Assembly: GCF_902167145.1 (NCBI RefSeq)
Contig: NC_050098.1
Location: 36,016,501 to 36,080,500 of the forward strand
Length of the DNA stretch: 64,000 nt
Source: Zea mays
Taxonomy: Eukaryota > Streptophyta > Magnoliopsida > Poales > Poaceae
Direction of reading: 5' to 3'
The position numbers were made by a program, and so were the translations under genes. A model generated the notes under the pieces. The model did not search any database and was not told the DNA's origin. It saw only the letters and a list, made by a program, of their open reading frames with translations. Shown here in pieces: positions 34,412-46,700 of this stretch; the first letter of the stretch is position 1; every line of letters begins with the position of its first letter.

Positions 34412-35372
34412 GTCCGACAGCCTGGGGGCCGGCTCTGGAGAACGGGACCCCGTTCCATAGGGTGGTCCGAAGCCCGTGTAGCCGCTCAGCCAGGTCTTGT
34501 ACCGTGGGCCTGCATGCTCCGCCACCCCGTGACAGGGACTTAGTATCTAGAGTTATAAGTCCTGCGGGTCCGACAACCTTAGGACCGGAGCTAGAGAATG
34601 GACACTAGTCTCCTGGGGTGGTCCAGAGCCCGTGCAGCCGCTCAACCTGGTCCCGTACCGTGGGCCTACACGCTCCACCGCCCCGCGACAAGTGTCCTAG
34701 TATCTGGAACCGTGACCCAAGGGAGTCCGGACACGCAACTTGGCCACCCGGACTAAAACCTGCAGGTCCCGAGCATGTATCAAAGGGCGACTAATATCAG
34801 ACGGAGAACCCTATGAGGTGTACTACTAATGCTTCCTAGCTAAAAGTTGTGTACAGATCCAGATCCCGGCGAGTCTGCCTCCCGAGGATTGTTGATGACC
34901 TTTTCAGGAACGCTGGCATCCAACCTCAACACATCAAGCCTGTATCCCAGGCGGGGGGCCAGGTACTAAGGAGGAGTCAACAACATCGCACACAACAGGA
35001 ACAGGCGTTGCATAGATAAGTGTTAAATGCAGCTCAAAAGACGATATTTATTTATTTACAAAAATAGGGGAAGGCCTGGGGGCCAGTTCTAAAGAACGGA
35101 CACCTGCTCCATAGGGTGGTCCGGAGCCTGTGTGGCCGGTTAGCCTGGTTTCATACCCAAAATCCTGCACACTCCACCACCCCGTAGTGAGTGTCCTAGT
35201 ATTTAAAACTAAAGTCCTGCGCATCCAACAACCTAGAGGTCCGGCTTTGAAGAACATGCACTCGTCTCCTGGGGGGTCTGGAAGCCATGTAGCCGCTCAG
35301 CCAGGTCCTGTACCGTGGGCCTACATACTCCACCGCCCTGCGGCGGGTGTCTTAGTACTTGAAGCCACCATC
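34412..35372 (+). repeat. About 155-bp degenerate repeats, two pairs
   Basis: Copies begin near 34412, 34567, 35068 and 35222. Shared landmarks in order are GG(C/A)CCGG, TGGTCC(G/A)(A/G)AGCC, CAGCCGCTCA(G/A)CC(A/T)GGT, GTACCGTGGGCCTACA and GTGTCCTAGTA. The copies are diverged, with a 350-bp unrelated stretch between the two pairs. Confidence 0.75.
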
Positions 35373-36772
35373 TAGGGGGTTCGGGCACATAACTGGGCTT
35401 CCCAGGCTAAAATCCTGTGTACATACGTTATTACATTTTGCTTTCAAGCAGATATCATTACATTCCCTTACAAGCGGGACCCCAGCTCCATTTCTGCAGG
35501 AATGAACTACCTCCACACCAGCAAGAGCCGCGCTGGAAGCTGGCTCCGGACAGCCCCACCAACGACGTCGACCACCTTTGCACCAGCAGCGACAACGACT
35601 TCTGCCCCGGGCGGCTAGACAGCAGCAGCAATCGCCTCAGGGCAAGCGCTGCTGCGAATAGGACCTCGCCCCCGTCCTCCCATGGGGGGTAACAGCGAGG
35701 CCATTAAAGCCAAAGAGTCGAAGGACCGGCAACAGGTGGCACTGACGGTCTCGCCAGCAGAGGCAACCACCTCTGCTGTGGGTAGCCTCACTAGCTGAAG
35801 CGACCACATCAGCCCCGCTGGGGGCGGTGATCACCTCAACACCGGTGGGCAGCGGCTGCACCAGTACGCATGAAGAGGTCTTTGCTCCTGTCCTCGCTGT
35901 GGGAGTGAAGGCAAGACCATCAAGAACGCCACCGCCGCCCTCGTGGCGTACGACGTCTTGTACAGCCTCCCAGTGCAGTCGAAGGAGCGGGAGAAGCCGT
36001 GGATGTGGCCGACCCGCGCACAGTGCCACCATCGCCCGTGCGGTGGACGGGCAGCCACGCTCCACCCCAGCGGCAAGATGCAGCGCCGGAGGCGGCGCCA
36101 GAGCCACCCAGGCCGAGAAGCCAGGCACGCGGCAGCTGACAGCGCCACAAACGGCGAACACCCTTCTCCCCCGGACACTGAGGGAAGAAGCGGGTCGCTA
36201 CCCACGCGGAGGTGGAGCCTCAACTCGGCACACCCCCTCCCCAGCACGGATGATGAACATCCTTGAAGCTGAGGGCATGAGGGAGGCCGCAGCCCGGTTT
36301 GCTTCTCCCCACCACAAGGCTGATAGTCATCCTTCTGGATGACCACCCGCGGGGGACTGCAGCCGGGCTGCATGATGAAAATCCTTGAAGCCGAATAGTG
36401 GCGAAAGGATGCCAACCCCCATGGGATTGCACTCCTCCAATGGCGACAGGAAGAAGACAAGATCGACGACACCACCACAAGCGCACGCTCTCCGACGGTG
36501 AAGTCGCCGGAAGAGACGACCTTGACGCGGATCCCTCCAGAGAACATCGGCGCACCCCATCTGGAGGCCCAGAAGGCGAAAGGGCGTGGTGGTCGTAAGG
36601 GGAGCGAGGCATGTCTACTGGCCGGGGGATCAACCCCTTTTTAAAGGTAGATCCCCCCACTCGTGCCCCTGAAGCGTCACGAGTGATGTCTCCCCCCGGC
36701 GTGCACCAGGGATCTCACCTTATGACACGGGGGCCAGGCCCCGCATGTCATAAAAACCAACCCAAAGGAGGA

Positions 36773-36996
36773 GCGTGCGACTGCCCCACGGTTACGCGCC
36801 CCTCCGTTTTCGGGGCAACCAACGGTCAGGAAGGCGAACTGCCGCGCAAGGGGCATGCAACCGCCCCACGATCAAGCGCCCCTTCATCTTCGCCGTAACC
36901 AGCGGTCAAAGAGGCGAACCGCTGCGCGAGAAGCGTGCAAACACCCCACGACTGAGCGCCCCCTCAGCTCCGCCACAACTGGCGGTCCAACTCAGG
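36773..36996 (+). repeat. 80-bp tandem repeat, about 2.8 copies
   Basis: GCGTGCGACTGCCCCACG and its variants recur at 36773, 36853 and 36933, with shared AGCGCCCCTTC and GGCGAAC(C/T)GC parts. Confidence 0.85.
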
Positions 36997-37281
36997 GGCC
37001 TAGGCCCGCACGTCATGTAACCGGCGCGCCGGTTACCGTGTGCAATGAAGCCGCACTGCCGCCTGCTCCAATGCCTTGTCTTCTCGGGACTGTCACGGAT
37101 TCTAAAAAGGTAAATTTTTTAGAACTAGTGCAGCGACTCGAGGCAGCCCCGCGCATGGCCAACAGTGTCGTTAAGTACGACGGTCACGGGTCAGTCATCC
37201 GTGGGAATAGGCACGACAGTTGGCGTGGTCATAGGTGGGCCGACAGTAATTGCAGCAGCAGGCGCACGGAAGTAGCGGTCT

Positions 37282-38539
37282 TGAAAGGGAAATGTGCCCT
37301 TGGGCCATTTCTATGTATTTTGGTGATTAAATGCCCAACACAAATGTTTTAAGTGTAAGTTGTGCAAAATGGTGGATAAAGTGCAAATCATCAAGAAAGT
37401 ATGATTCTAGACTTAGTACATTGTTTTTTGTGTACTAACATATTTGTCTAAGTGCTAGAATCAGAGAAAATACAAAAGGAAAAAAGACTTGGCTGGAACA
37501 GCCAAGACTCGGTGCAGTCTGGGTGCACCGGACTGTCCGGTGGTGCACCGGACAGTGTCCGGTGCGCCAGGCTGGTGTCTGGTCAACTAGCCGCTCTCGG
37601 GAATTCATCGACAGCGTACGACTAAAATTCACCGGACTGTCCGGTGGTGCACCGGACTGTCCGGTGAGCCAACGGTCGGCCACGCAATTCGCGCGTGACG
37701 CGTGGCCGAGCCAACGGTCTGATGGGGGCACCGGACTGTCCGGTGTGCACCGAACAGTGTCCGGTGCGCCAACGGCTCCAAATCTTCAACGGTCGGCTGC
37801 GCCAATTTAGGAAGGCGATCTGCACCAGACACTGAACAGTGAATGTCCGGTGGTGCACCGGACTGTCTGGTGCGCCACCCGACAGAAGGTAAGAATTGCC
37901 TTCCTGGAATGCCTCCAACGGCTCCTAGCTGCCTTGGGGCTATAAAAGGGACCCCTAGGCGCATGGAGGAAATACACAAGCATTGTTTGATCATCTCTAA
38001 GCACCAAGACTTCATTCTAGCGCATTTGATTCTTTGTGATAGCAATTTGAGCTCCTCTTGAGTTGAGAACTCCGTGTGTGAACTTAGAGCTGAAGTTGTG
38101 ACTAGTGTGCATGTTTGTGTTGTTGCTTTTGAGATTTGTGTGTGTTGCTTTTCCCTCCCTTACATCCGTGCTTCTTTGTGATCATCATTTGTAAGGGCGA
38201 GAGGCTCCAAGTTGTGGAGATTCCTCGCAAACGGGATATAGTGAAAGAAAGAAAAACACCGTGGTATTCAAGTGGATCTTTGGATCACTTGAAAGGGGTT
38301 GAGTGCAACCCTCGTCCATTGGGACGCCACAACATGGAGTAGGCAAGTGTTGTACTTGGTCGAACCACGGGATAAACCATCGTGTCTCTTGTGCTTGTTC
38401 TCACTATGACTATTGTGTTTCACAAGAGCTCGGTCCTTAGCCACATGATTTCATTGTGCTAACACTTAATCAAGTTTTGTGGCTTTAAGTGTTAAGTTTT
38501 TATAGAATCACCTATTCACCCCCCCTCTAGGTGCTCTCA
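37282..38539 (+). repeat. E6 5' LTR (1,258 bp)
   Basis: Ends are TGAAAGGG and CTCTCA. It contains CCGGAC(A/T)GTCCGG palindromes at 37526-37542, 37630-37646 and 37650-37666. Confidence 0.9.
37941..37947 (+). promoter_or_regulatory. E6 LTR TATA box
   Basis: TATAAAA within GGGGCTATAAAAGGGACCCC. Confidence 0.65.
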
Positions 38540-38541
38540 AT

Positions 38542-38553
38542 TGGTATCAGAGT
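38542..38553 (+). other. E6 primer-binding site (initiator tRNA-Met)
   Basis: TGGTATCAGAGT two bases after the LTR. The first 11 bases match the canonical initiator tRNA-Met site. Confidence 0.9.
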
Positions 38554-38589
38554 CGTTCTCTTCACGAAAGGGACTAATCGCCCGAAGGG

Positions 38590-40973
38590 ATGGATCCTAA
38601 GGGAAAGGGGATGGTGATCAACGACAAGGAGAAGGAGTCCTTCATCAATGAGCCAAAAGACGACAAGCCCACTGACTCGGGCTCAAGTCACAAGAAGAAG
38701 GATGGGAAGAAGAAAAGGCGCATCAAGAAGATAGTCTACTATGACAGCGACGAATCCTCTTCTTCCCAAAGAGACGACGATGACAAGAAAAAGAAAACGG
38801 TCAACTCAAACTTTTCTTTTGACTATTCTCGTATTCCGTAAAATTCCAATGCTCATTTGCTTTCCATTCCTCTTGGTAAACCTCCACATTTTGATGGAGA
38901 GGACTACGGATTTTGGAGTCACAAAATGCGTAGCCACTTGTTCTCTCTTCATCCAAGTATATGGGAGATAGTAGAAAATGGAATGCAATTTGATAGTACG
39001 GATAATCCCATGTTTATCAAAGAACAAATTCACAAAAATGCACAAGCTACCACTGTTCTTTTAGCATCCTTGTGCAGGGAAGAGTATCATAAGGTGGGCG
39101 GCTTGGATAATGCCAAGCAAATTTGGGACACCCTCAAGATCTCACTTGAGGGGAACGACGCCACCATGATCACCAAGATGGAGTTGGTGGAAGGCGAACT
39201 AGGAAGGTTCGCAATGATCAGGGGGGAGGAGCCAACTCAAACATACATCAGGCTCAAGACCTTGGTCAACAAAATCAGGAGCTATGGAAGCACGAGATGG
39301 ACGGACCACGACGTCGACCGGCTTATGCTAAGGTCCTTCACTGTCCTTGATCCTCATCTTGTAAACTCTATTCGTGAAAATCCTAGGTACACCAAGATGA
39401 CGCCCGAGGAAATACTCGGAAAGTTTGTAAGCGGGCGAATGATGATCAAAGAGGCAAGATATGTTGATGAGGCGTTGAATGGCCCAATGCCGATCCACGA
39501 GCCTCAAACCATTGCTCTCAAAGCAACAAGCAGCAGGGAGGGGCTACCTAGCAAGGTGGCGCAAGTTGAGGCGGCCGGGCTAAATGAGGATGAAATGGCC
39601 CTCATTATCAAGCGCTTCAAGACGGCGCTCAAAGGTCGCAAGGAGCATCCCAACAAGAGCAAGACGAAGGGAAAGCGCTCCTGCTTCAAGTGTGGTAAGA
39701 TTGGTCACTTTATTGCTAACTGTCCCGATAATGATAGTGACCAGGAACAAGGAAAGAATGGGAAGAGAGAGAACAAGAAGGTTTACAAGAAGGTTAAGGG
39801 CGAGGCACACCTTGGAAAAAAATGGGACTCGGATTGTTCTTCATCCGACTCCGACGACGAAGGACTCGCCGCCACGGCCTTCAACAAATCGTCTCTCTAC
39901 CCAACGAGCATCACACCTGCCTCATGGCAAAGGATAAGAAGGTAAGCACTCGAAATACTATTGCATATGCTTCTTCAAGTGATGATGAATCTAGTGATGA
40001 TGAAGTAGACTACGCAAGTTTATTCAAAGGCTTAGATAGAACTAAAATTGACAAGATCAACTAATTAATTGATGCATTGAATGAGAAGAATAGATTGCTA
40101 GAAAAGCAAGAGGATCTTTTATATGAAGAACATGATAAATTTGTAAATGTGCAAAAGTCTCTTGCTTTAGAAGTCAAAAGAAATGAAATGCTTTCATGTG
40201 AATTATCTACTTGTCATGAGTCTATTTCTAGTCTAAAGAGTGTCAATGATGACTTAAATGCTAAGCTAGAAGTAGCAAATAAATCTAGCTCATGTATTGA
40301 ACATGTAGTAATTTGTAATAGGTGTAAGGATTTTAATGTTGATGCATGTGTTGAGCACCTTACTTCTATTGCAAAATTAAAAGGTGAAGTGGCTAGTCTT
40401 AATGCCCAACTTAAGACTAGCAAGAGTGATTTTGATAAACTGAAATTTGCAAGGGATGCCTACACCATTGGTAGACACCCCTCAATTAAGGATGGGCTTA
40501 GCTTCAAGAGGGAAGCCAAGAACATAACAAGCCAAAGAGCTCCCATTTTCAACAAGGAAAAGGGGAAGGCTCCTATGGCAAATAGTAGTCAAAAGAATCA
40601 TGCATGTATTTATGATAGAAAATTTTCTAGAAATACTCATCATAATAGGAGTTGTAATGCTTATGATTCACATGCCATGATTACTTCAAGTTCTTCCTTT
40701 GTGCATGGTAGAGATATGCCTAGGAAAAATGTTGTTCATCATATGCCTAGGAGAAATATAGTTAATAGGCCTAGAAAAATGCACAATGAAAATGCTACTA
40801 TTATTCATGCTTGCAACACTGATTTTGTACTCCAATGTAAAAATAAGAAAGTGGTTGCTAGGAAATTAGGGGCAAAATGCAAGGGAGATAAAACTTGCAT
40901 TTGGGTCCCTAAGGTTATTTTTACTAACCTTGTAGGACCCAACAAGAGTTGGGTACCTAAAACCCAAGCCTAA
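38590..40973 (+). pseudogene. gag: E6 Gag with zinc knuckle and coiled-coil tail
   Basis: The start is MDPKGKGMV (38590). A Lys-rich leader with IVYYDSDESS is followed by a stop (38839-38841), then IPLGKPPHFDGEDYGFW, the copia gag helical domain and the knuckle CFKCGKIGHFIANC (CX2CX4HX4C). A frameshift near 39897, consistent with one lost base, and a stop at 40062 lead into a long coiled-coil-like tail (ALNEKNRLLEKQEDLLYEEH and onward) with GRHPSIKDGLSF. It ends WVPKTQA at 40973. The plan matches E3 gag. Gag would form the particle; this copy is broken in three places. Confidence 0.9.
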
Positions 40974-40979
40974 TTTGCC

Positions 40980-41440
40980 TTGCAGGTTTATGCATCCGGG
41001 GGCTCAAGCTGGATTATCGACAGCGGATGCACAAACCACATGACGGGGGAGAAGAAGATGTTCACCTCCTACGTCAAGAACAAAGATTCCCAAGATTCAA
41101 TCATATTCGGTGACGGGAATCAAGGCAAGGTTAAAGGACTAGGAAAGATAGCTATTTCATCCGAGCATTCCATATCTAATGTGTTTTTGGTTGAATCGCT
41201 CGGGTATAACTTGTTGTCCGTTAGTCAATTATGTAATATGGGTTATAATTGATTATTTACAAATGTAGATGTGTCTGTCTTTAGAAGGAGTGATGGTTCA
41301 TTAGCATTTAAGGGTGTACTAGATGGCAAACTCTATTTAGTTGATTTTGCAAAGGATGAGGCCGGTCTAGATGCATGCTTAATTGCTAAGACTAGCATGG
41401 GCTGGCTGTGACATCGCCGTCTAGCACATGTGGGGATGAA
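40980..41440 (+). pseudogene. pol: E6 protease and GAG-pre-integrase start
   Basis: In the same frame as the end of gag but after its stop, the sequence reads VYASGGSSWIIDSGCTNHM, the aspartic protease motif, then LGYNLLSVSQLCNMGYN and a stop at 41250. GVLDGKLYLVDF follows, then a second stop within GWLWHRRLAH, up to the E7 insertion at VGMKNL. Confidence 0.85.
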
Positions 41441-41445
41441 GAACC

Positions 41446-42714
41446 TGAAGGATTACGGGGAGGCTACGCTAGCGCAAAACAAAAATTTCAACCCCATAAA
41501 ACCAAGAACTACTGCGGTTATAGGTCATGGAATTACCACTAGACGCGCAGAGCAGCAGAAGACGTCTTGATGTAGACGAACGCGTCGAGCAGTGTCGTGC
41601 AGTCGTCGGCGTCCTTCACGTCCTCGCACGGTTCGTCCAAGTGCTCCAGATGCAGCACCTCCGAGGTATCCACACGTACAGGGAGGAAGCGCCGCGTACC
41701 GAACTGCTAGGTTCGCGACGGCGGCTTGGCGAGGGCGAGAGGCGAGCGACTACTCGTTTGCTGGTGGCGAATTAGGGTTAGCCTAACCGCGCCCCCGCCC
41801 CTCATTATATAGGCGTTATGGTGGGCTTCTAACACCGAGGCCCATCAGTAACCCTAAAGCCCAGTCTAATTTCGGATCTAATCCGAGTTAGGCTTCCTTC
41901 CCCTTAAGTGTGTGACCCTATAGGTTCACGTACAAATAGACATAGCCCGAGTACTCTTACTTGGCCCAATAATTGACAGCGGCTCTAGCAAGACATGTCA
42001 ACTCCTATGCGCACGTAAAGATCATATCAGACGAACCATTGCAACATTACGTACATGTTGTTCCCTTTGTCTCACGATATTTGGTCTGGCTCTAAGCTGA
42101 CCTCTCTTTCTCGATACTGTGAATTGGAATCGTTTCAATGGTTAACTCTTAACCCTAGCACGGCCAAGCATTTCTTGATCCAATCACTCGAGGGGCCCAG
42201 AGATATCTCTCTCACAAAGAGAGGGACAAATTCCATCTTGACTGACCATGCCTCACAGCATGCTTCCTGACAAACCCAAAACTACCTTTATAACTACCCA
42301 GTTACGGAATAGCGTTTGATAGTCCCTAAGTAAGTCAATTCACATCTTGAGAACATGCGACAATCTCAGGTCTAAGAATACAGTATTCATGTTGCAAAAA
42401 GAGAACTATATTACAATATCTCACGTTGGGTCGGTCCAGCCTCATGTCATACATGCGCCCACATTATTAGTTTAACATCTCCATGTTCATGACTTGTGAA
42501 ATGTAGTCATCAACTAATACATATGCTAGTCATCGACTCTGACTAGGGACATCATTTAGAATAACCATATAAGTAAAGAATCTCACAAACAATTCACATA
42601 ATTGCTAATCAATACAAGGTGCCTTCCATGGATATTCAATTAAGCAATATATATATCATGGATACAAAGAAATATGCTCATCTCTATGATTATCTCTAGG
42701 GCATATTTCTAACA
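41446..42714 (-). repeat. E7 3' LTR (1,269 bp)
   Basis: TGAAGGATTACG...ATTTCTAACA. It contains a TATATAAT-type TATA on the - strand (41804-41812). It is uninterrupted and serves as the reference for the split right LTR. Confidence 0.95.
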
Positions 42715-42727
42715 GTCTCCCACTTGC
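42715..42727 (-). other. E7 polypurine tract
   Basis: The - strand reads GCAAGTGGGAGAC directly before the 3' LTR. Confidence 0.7.
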
Positions 42728-42734
42728 ACTAGAG

Positions 42735-45700
42735 TTAATCTAGAAGATATCTAATACCCATAGATCTCATGTGTGCCTCATGCTTAGGTTGTGGAAGAGG
42801 TTTTGTCAAAGGATCAGCAACATTCAAATCCGTATGTATTTTGCATATCTTTATCTCACCCCGCCTAATGAATTCCCGTATGAGGTGAAACTTCCGCAGT
42901 ACGTGTTTGTTTTTCTGGTGGTTCCTTGGCTCCTTAGCTTGCGCAATAGCCCCATTGTTGTCACAGTAGAGGTTCAATGGACTAGAAGCATTAGGAAACA
43001 CACCAAGCTCGATGAGGAACTTTCTTATCCAAACACCTTCCTTCGCAGATTCAGAAGCTGCAATGTACTCGGCTTCTGTTGTAGAATCAGTCACAGTCTC
43101 CTGTTTGGAACTCTTCCAACTAACAGCACCACCATTTATTGTGAACACAAAACCTGATTGCGATTTTAACTCGTCTGGGTCAGTTTGGAAGCTAGCATCG
43201 GTGTAACCAGTTACAACGAGCTCCTCCTTACCCCCATATACCAGGAACATATCTTTAGTCCTTCTTAAGTACTTAAGAATGCCTTTTACCGCTGTCCAGT
43301 GATCCTCACCTGGATCAGCCTGGTACCTACTCGTAGCACTTATAGCGTATGAAACATCTGGGCGTGTACTTATCATGGCATACATGATTGATCCAATTGC
43401 TGAGGCTTATGGTACCTTACTCATGCGCTCCCGCTCATTAGCCGTCGCAGGACATTGCATCTGGCTAAGGTGTTTACCATGTGACATAGGTAAGAACCCT
43501 TTCTTGGACTGTTCCATGTTGAACCGTTTCAAAACCTTGTCAATGTACGTATCTTGACTTAATCCTATAAGCCTCTTCGACCTATCTCTATAGATCCTTA
43601 TGCCCAAAATATATGCTGCTTCCCCTAAGTCCTTCATAGAAAAACTCTTTTTCAGTGAAGCCTTGACGGACTCCAGCATAGGAATGTCATTCCCAATCAA
43701 TAATATGTCATCCACATACAAGATCAGAAATACAACAGCGCTCCCACTGTCCTTCTTGTAAACACAAGCTTCTTCTTCATTCTGATGAAAACCAAGCCCT
43801 TTGACCACTTCATCAAAACGAATGTTCCAACTCCGAGATGCTTGCTTCAACCCATAAATGGATTTCTGAAGTTTGCATATCTTTCCAGCATTGATCGAAT
43901 CGACAAAACCCTCGGGCTGTATCATATACACGTCCTCATTTAGGTTTCCATTAAGGAAAGCTGTTTTGACATCCATCTGCCAAATCTCATAATCGAAATA
44001 TGCGGCAATAGCTAGAATGATCCGAATAGATTTAAGCATCACTACTGGCGAGAATGTCTCATCATAGTCAACTCCTTGAACTTGTCGAAAACCCTTTGCA
44101 ACAAGTCGAGCCTTATAGATGTGAACATTTCCATCCATGTCTTTCTTCTTCTTATAGATCCATTTGCATTCTATGGGTCTAATACCATCAGGCGGGTCAA
44201 CCAAGTTCCAAACTTGATTTTCTCCCATGGAATCTATCTCGGATCTCATGGCGACTTGCCATTTCTCGGAATATGGGTCCATCATCGCTTCTGCATATGT
44301 TGCAGGTTCGTCGTTGTCTAACAACAACACTTCTCCATTGCCCAACAATAGCACTTCTCCTCGTGCCTCGCGAAGCCTTGCTGACCTTCGTGGTTGTGGT
44401 GGTGATTCTCTTGCCATAGACGTCTCAACTTGTTCTGCTACATTAGCATCACTTGTTGAATCTTGTCCCACTGGCTCATCCTGAACTTCTTCAAGATACA
44501 CCTTTTGTTTACTTTTCTCTCTTTTGAGAAACTCTTTCTCTAAGAACACACTGTTCCGGGCGACAAACACTTTGCCCTCTGACCGGTGGTAAAAGTAATA
44601 TCCTGAAGTTTCCTTTGGATATCCCACGAACATGCACTTTTCCGATTTTGGAGTGAGTTTATCGGACTAAAGTCGCTTGACGTAAACCTCACAACCCCAA
44701 ATCTTCAGAAAAGACAAACTGGGAGTATTCCCAGTCCACATCTCATATGGTGTCTTAACTACGGACTTAGACGATACCCTATTTAGTGTGAAAGCTGCTG
44801 TTTCTAGAGCGTATCGCCAAAACGACAAAGGTAGGTCCGACTGGCTCATCATTGATCGAACCATATCCAATAAAGTCCGATTACGTCGCTCAGACACGCC
44901 ATTCCCCTGAGGCGTTCCATGCGGCGTAAGCTATGGAACAATTCCACAACTCCTTAGATGATTGCTAAACTCATGACTCAAATATTCACCTCCACGATCC
45001 GATCGCAGTGCTTTAATTTTCTTGCCACGCTGATTTTCTACTTCATTCTGAAACTCTTTAAACTTTTCTAAGGATTTAGACTTGTGTTTCATTAAGTAGA
45101 CATACCCATATCTACTAAAATCATCAGTGAAGGTTATAAAGTATTGGAATCCTCCCCTAGCTGTCGTACTCATTGGTCCGCACACATCAGTATGTATGAG
45201 TTCCAATAAATCTAATGTCCTCTCCGGTAAACCCGTGAAGGGCGCCTTGGTCATCTTACCAAGTAAGCAAGCTTCACATGTCTCGTATGATTCAAAATCA
45301 AACGAAGTTAAAAGCCCATCAGAATGAAGCTTCTTCATGCGATTCTCACTTATATGACCCAAACGACAGTGCCACATGTAGGTAGGACTTAAATCATTAG
45401 GCCGAGGCCTTTTAGCACTAATATTACAGATAGGTGCATCATCAAGATTTAAAATGAATAACCCATTCATAATGGATGCAAAAGCCACAAACATGCCATT
45501 CTTAGAGATCACACAACCATTGTTTTCACTCGCAAATGAATAACCATCCTTCATCAAACATGAAGGAGACATAATGTTTCGACTCATACTAGGAACTAGA
45601 TAATAATTATTTAACTCCAAAATAAATCCTGATGGGAGGTGGAGTTGCATCGTCCCGACGGTCAACGCAGCAACTCTTGCATTATTGCCTACCCGGAAAT

Positions 45701-46700
45701 CAACTTCTCCTCTTTTCACGCTTCTACTTCTTATCATTCCCTGCATCGAATTGCAAATATGGGCAACCGATCCGGTATCAAATACCCAAGAATAAATATA
45801 AGAATCAGCAAGAAAAATTTCTGTAATGTGAATAGCAAGTGTACCTGCTGCGGCTGTACCCTTACCGCCGCGATCCTTAATAGAGGCCAAGTACTGCTTG
45901 CAATTCCTTTTCCAGTGACCAAGTTCTTTGCAATAAAAGCACTCTGCATCTGCAACTGGTCCAGCCTTGGGCTTTTGATTTGGCTTGGATACTATATCCT
46001 TTGCCTTGCCCTTCTTCTTTTGAGATTTACCCTTCTTCTTAAAGTTGGGTTTGTTTTGGACCGCCATCACATGGCCGCTGCTGCCAGCGCTTTTCTTTAT
46101 GTCCCCCTCTGCTGTTTTCAACATGCCACATAGTTCATTGAGGCCCCTCTCCGCCCCATGCATATGGTAGTTCGCAATGAAGTTTCCATAGCTGGGCGGA
46201 AGAGATGCCAAAATGAAGTCAGTGGCCAACTCTTGGCTTATTGGGAAATCTAGCTTCTCCAACCTCTGACTGTAACCAACCATTTTGATTACGTGTGGCC
46301 CAACTGCTGCGCCTTCTGCTAGCTTGCATTCCGGAAAGACTTTGGACATATTGAACCTTTCAGTCCTAGCCTGAGTCTGGAACATATCCTTGAGCGCCAC
46401 GATCATATCGTGCGCCTCATGGTTTGTCTCAAACTGCATCTGTAGCTCAGGCTCCATGCAAGCAAGCATTAGGCAACTCACTTCAAGCTTAGCATCCATT
46501 GCTTTCTTGTAAGCGGTTTTAGCTGCAGCAGTTGCATTTTCACCAGGATCCTCTGGCAGTGGGGTGTCTAGAACGTCTTCCTTTTTTTCAGCCCTGAGAA
46601 CAATTCTCAGGTTACGGATCCAATCCGTATAGTTTGTTCCATTTAACTTATCCTTTTCAATAATTGATCGCAAAGTAAATGTTGGTGTGCTAGGTGCCAT
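42735..46700 (-). pseudogene. gag-pol: E7 gag-pol polyprotein (1,321 codons, three in-frame stops)
   Basis: A single frame runs from MAPSTPTFTLRSII (46700) to SMGIRYLLD. Gag includes the CX2CX4HX4C knuckle CFYCKELGHWKRNC (residues about 254-267). The protease active site is VFDTGS (about 308). The integrase has HCRLGHISENR...CEACLLGK, LIHTDVCGP, ALRSDRGGEY and GVSERRNR. RT has QMDVKTAFLNG, YGLKQASRSW and YVDDILL (about 1,000). RNase H has GYTDASF, STTEAEYIAAS and KNKHVLRKFHLI. Stops are at 44931 (TAG), 44667 (TAG) and 43407 (TAA); otherwise there is no frameshift. The first two look like CAG-to-TAG changes. The protein would supply all functions for copying the element but is cut into pieces here. 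Confidence 0.95.

Larger units (their letters stand above)
31148..37281 (+). mobile_element. E5: gypsy element, 5' LTR, gag and repetitive interior, cut by E6
   Basis: An LTR starting TGTCGGTACCC and ending CTCCGACA is followed by a PBS (TGGCACGCCAGGTAGGGG) and a broken gypsy gag. After gag, 3.5 kb carry no protease, integrase or RT, only non-coding repeats, which suggests a non-autonomous family. E6 interrupts it at 37282; the 3' LTR would be beyond the window. Confidence 0.8.
33751..37281 (+). other. E5 non-coding interior
   Basis: No pol domain in any frame. It contains the about 155-bp repeats (34412-35372), a loose duplication of GATGAACATCCTTGAAGC at 36250 and 36375, and the 80-bp tandem repeat (36773-36996). 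A 238-codon frame on the - strand (35831-36547) shows no recognisable domain. Confidence 0.6.

Noticed and set aside
35831..36547. 238-codon frame on the - strand of E5
   Set aside because: No domain recognised and GC-rich composition. It overlaps other equally long frames, so it is not called as a gene without conservation data.
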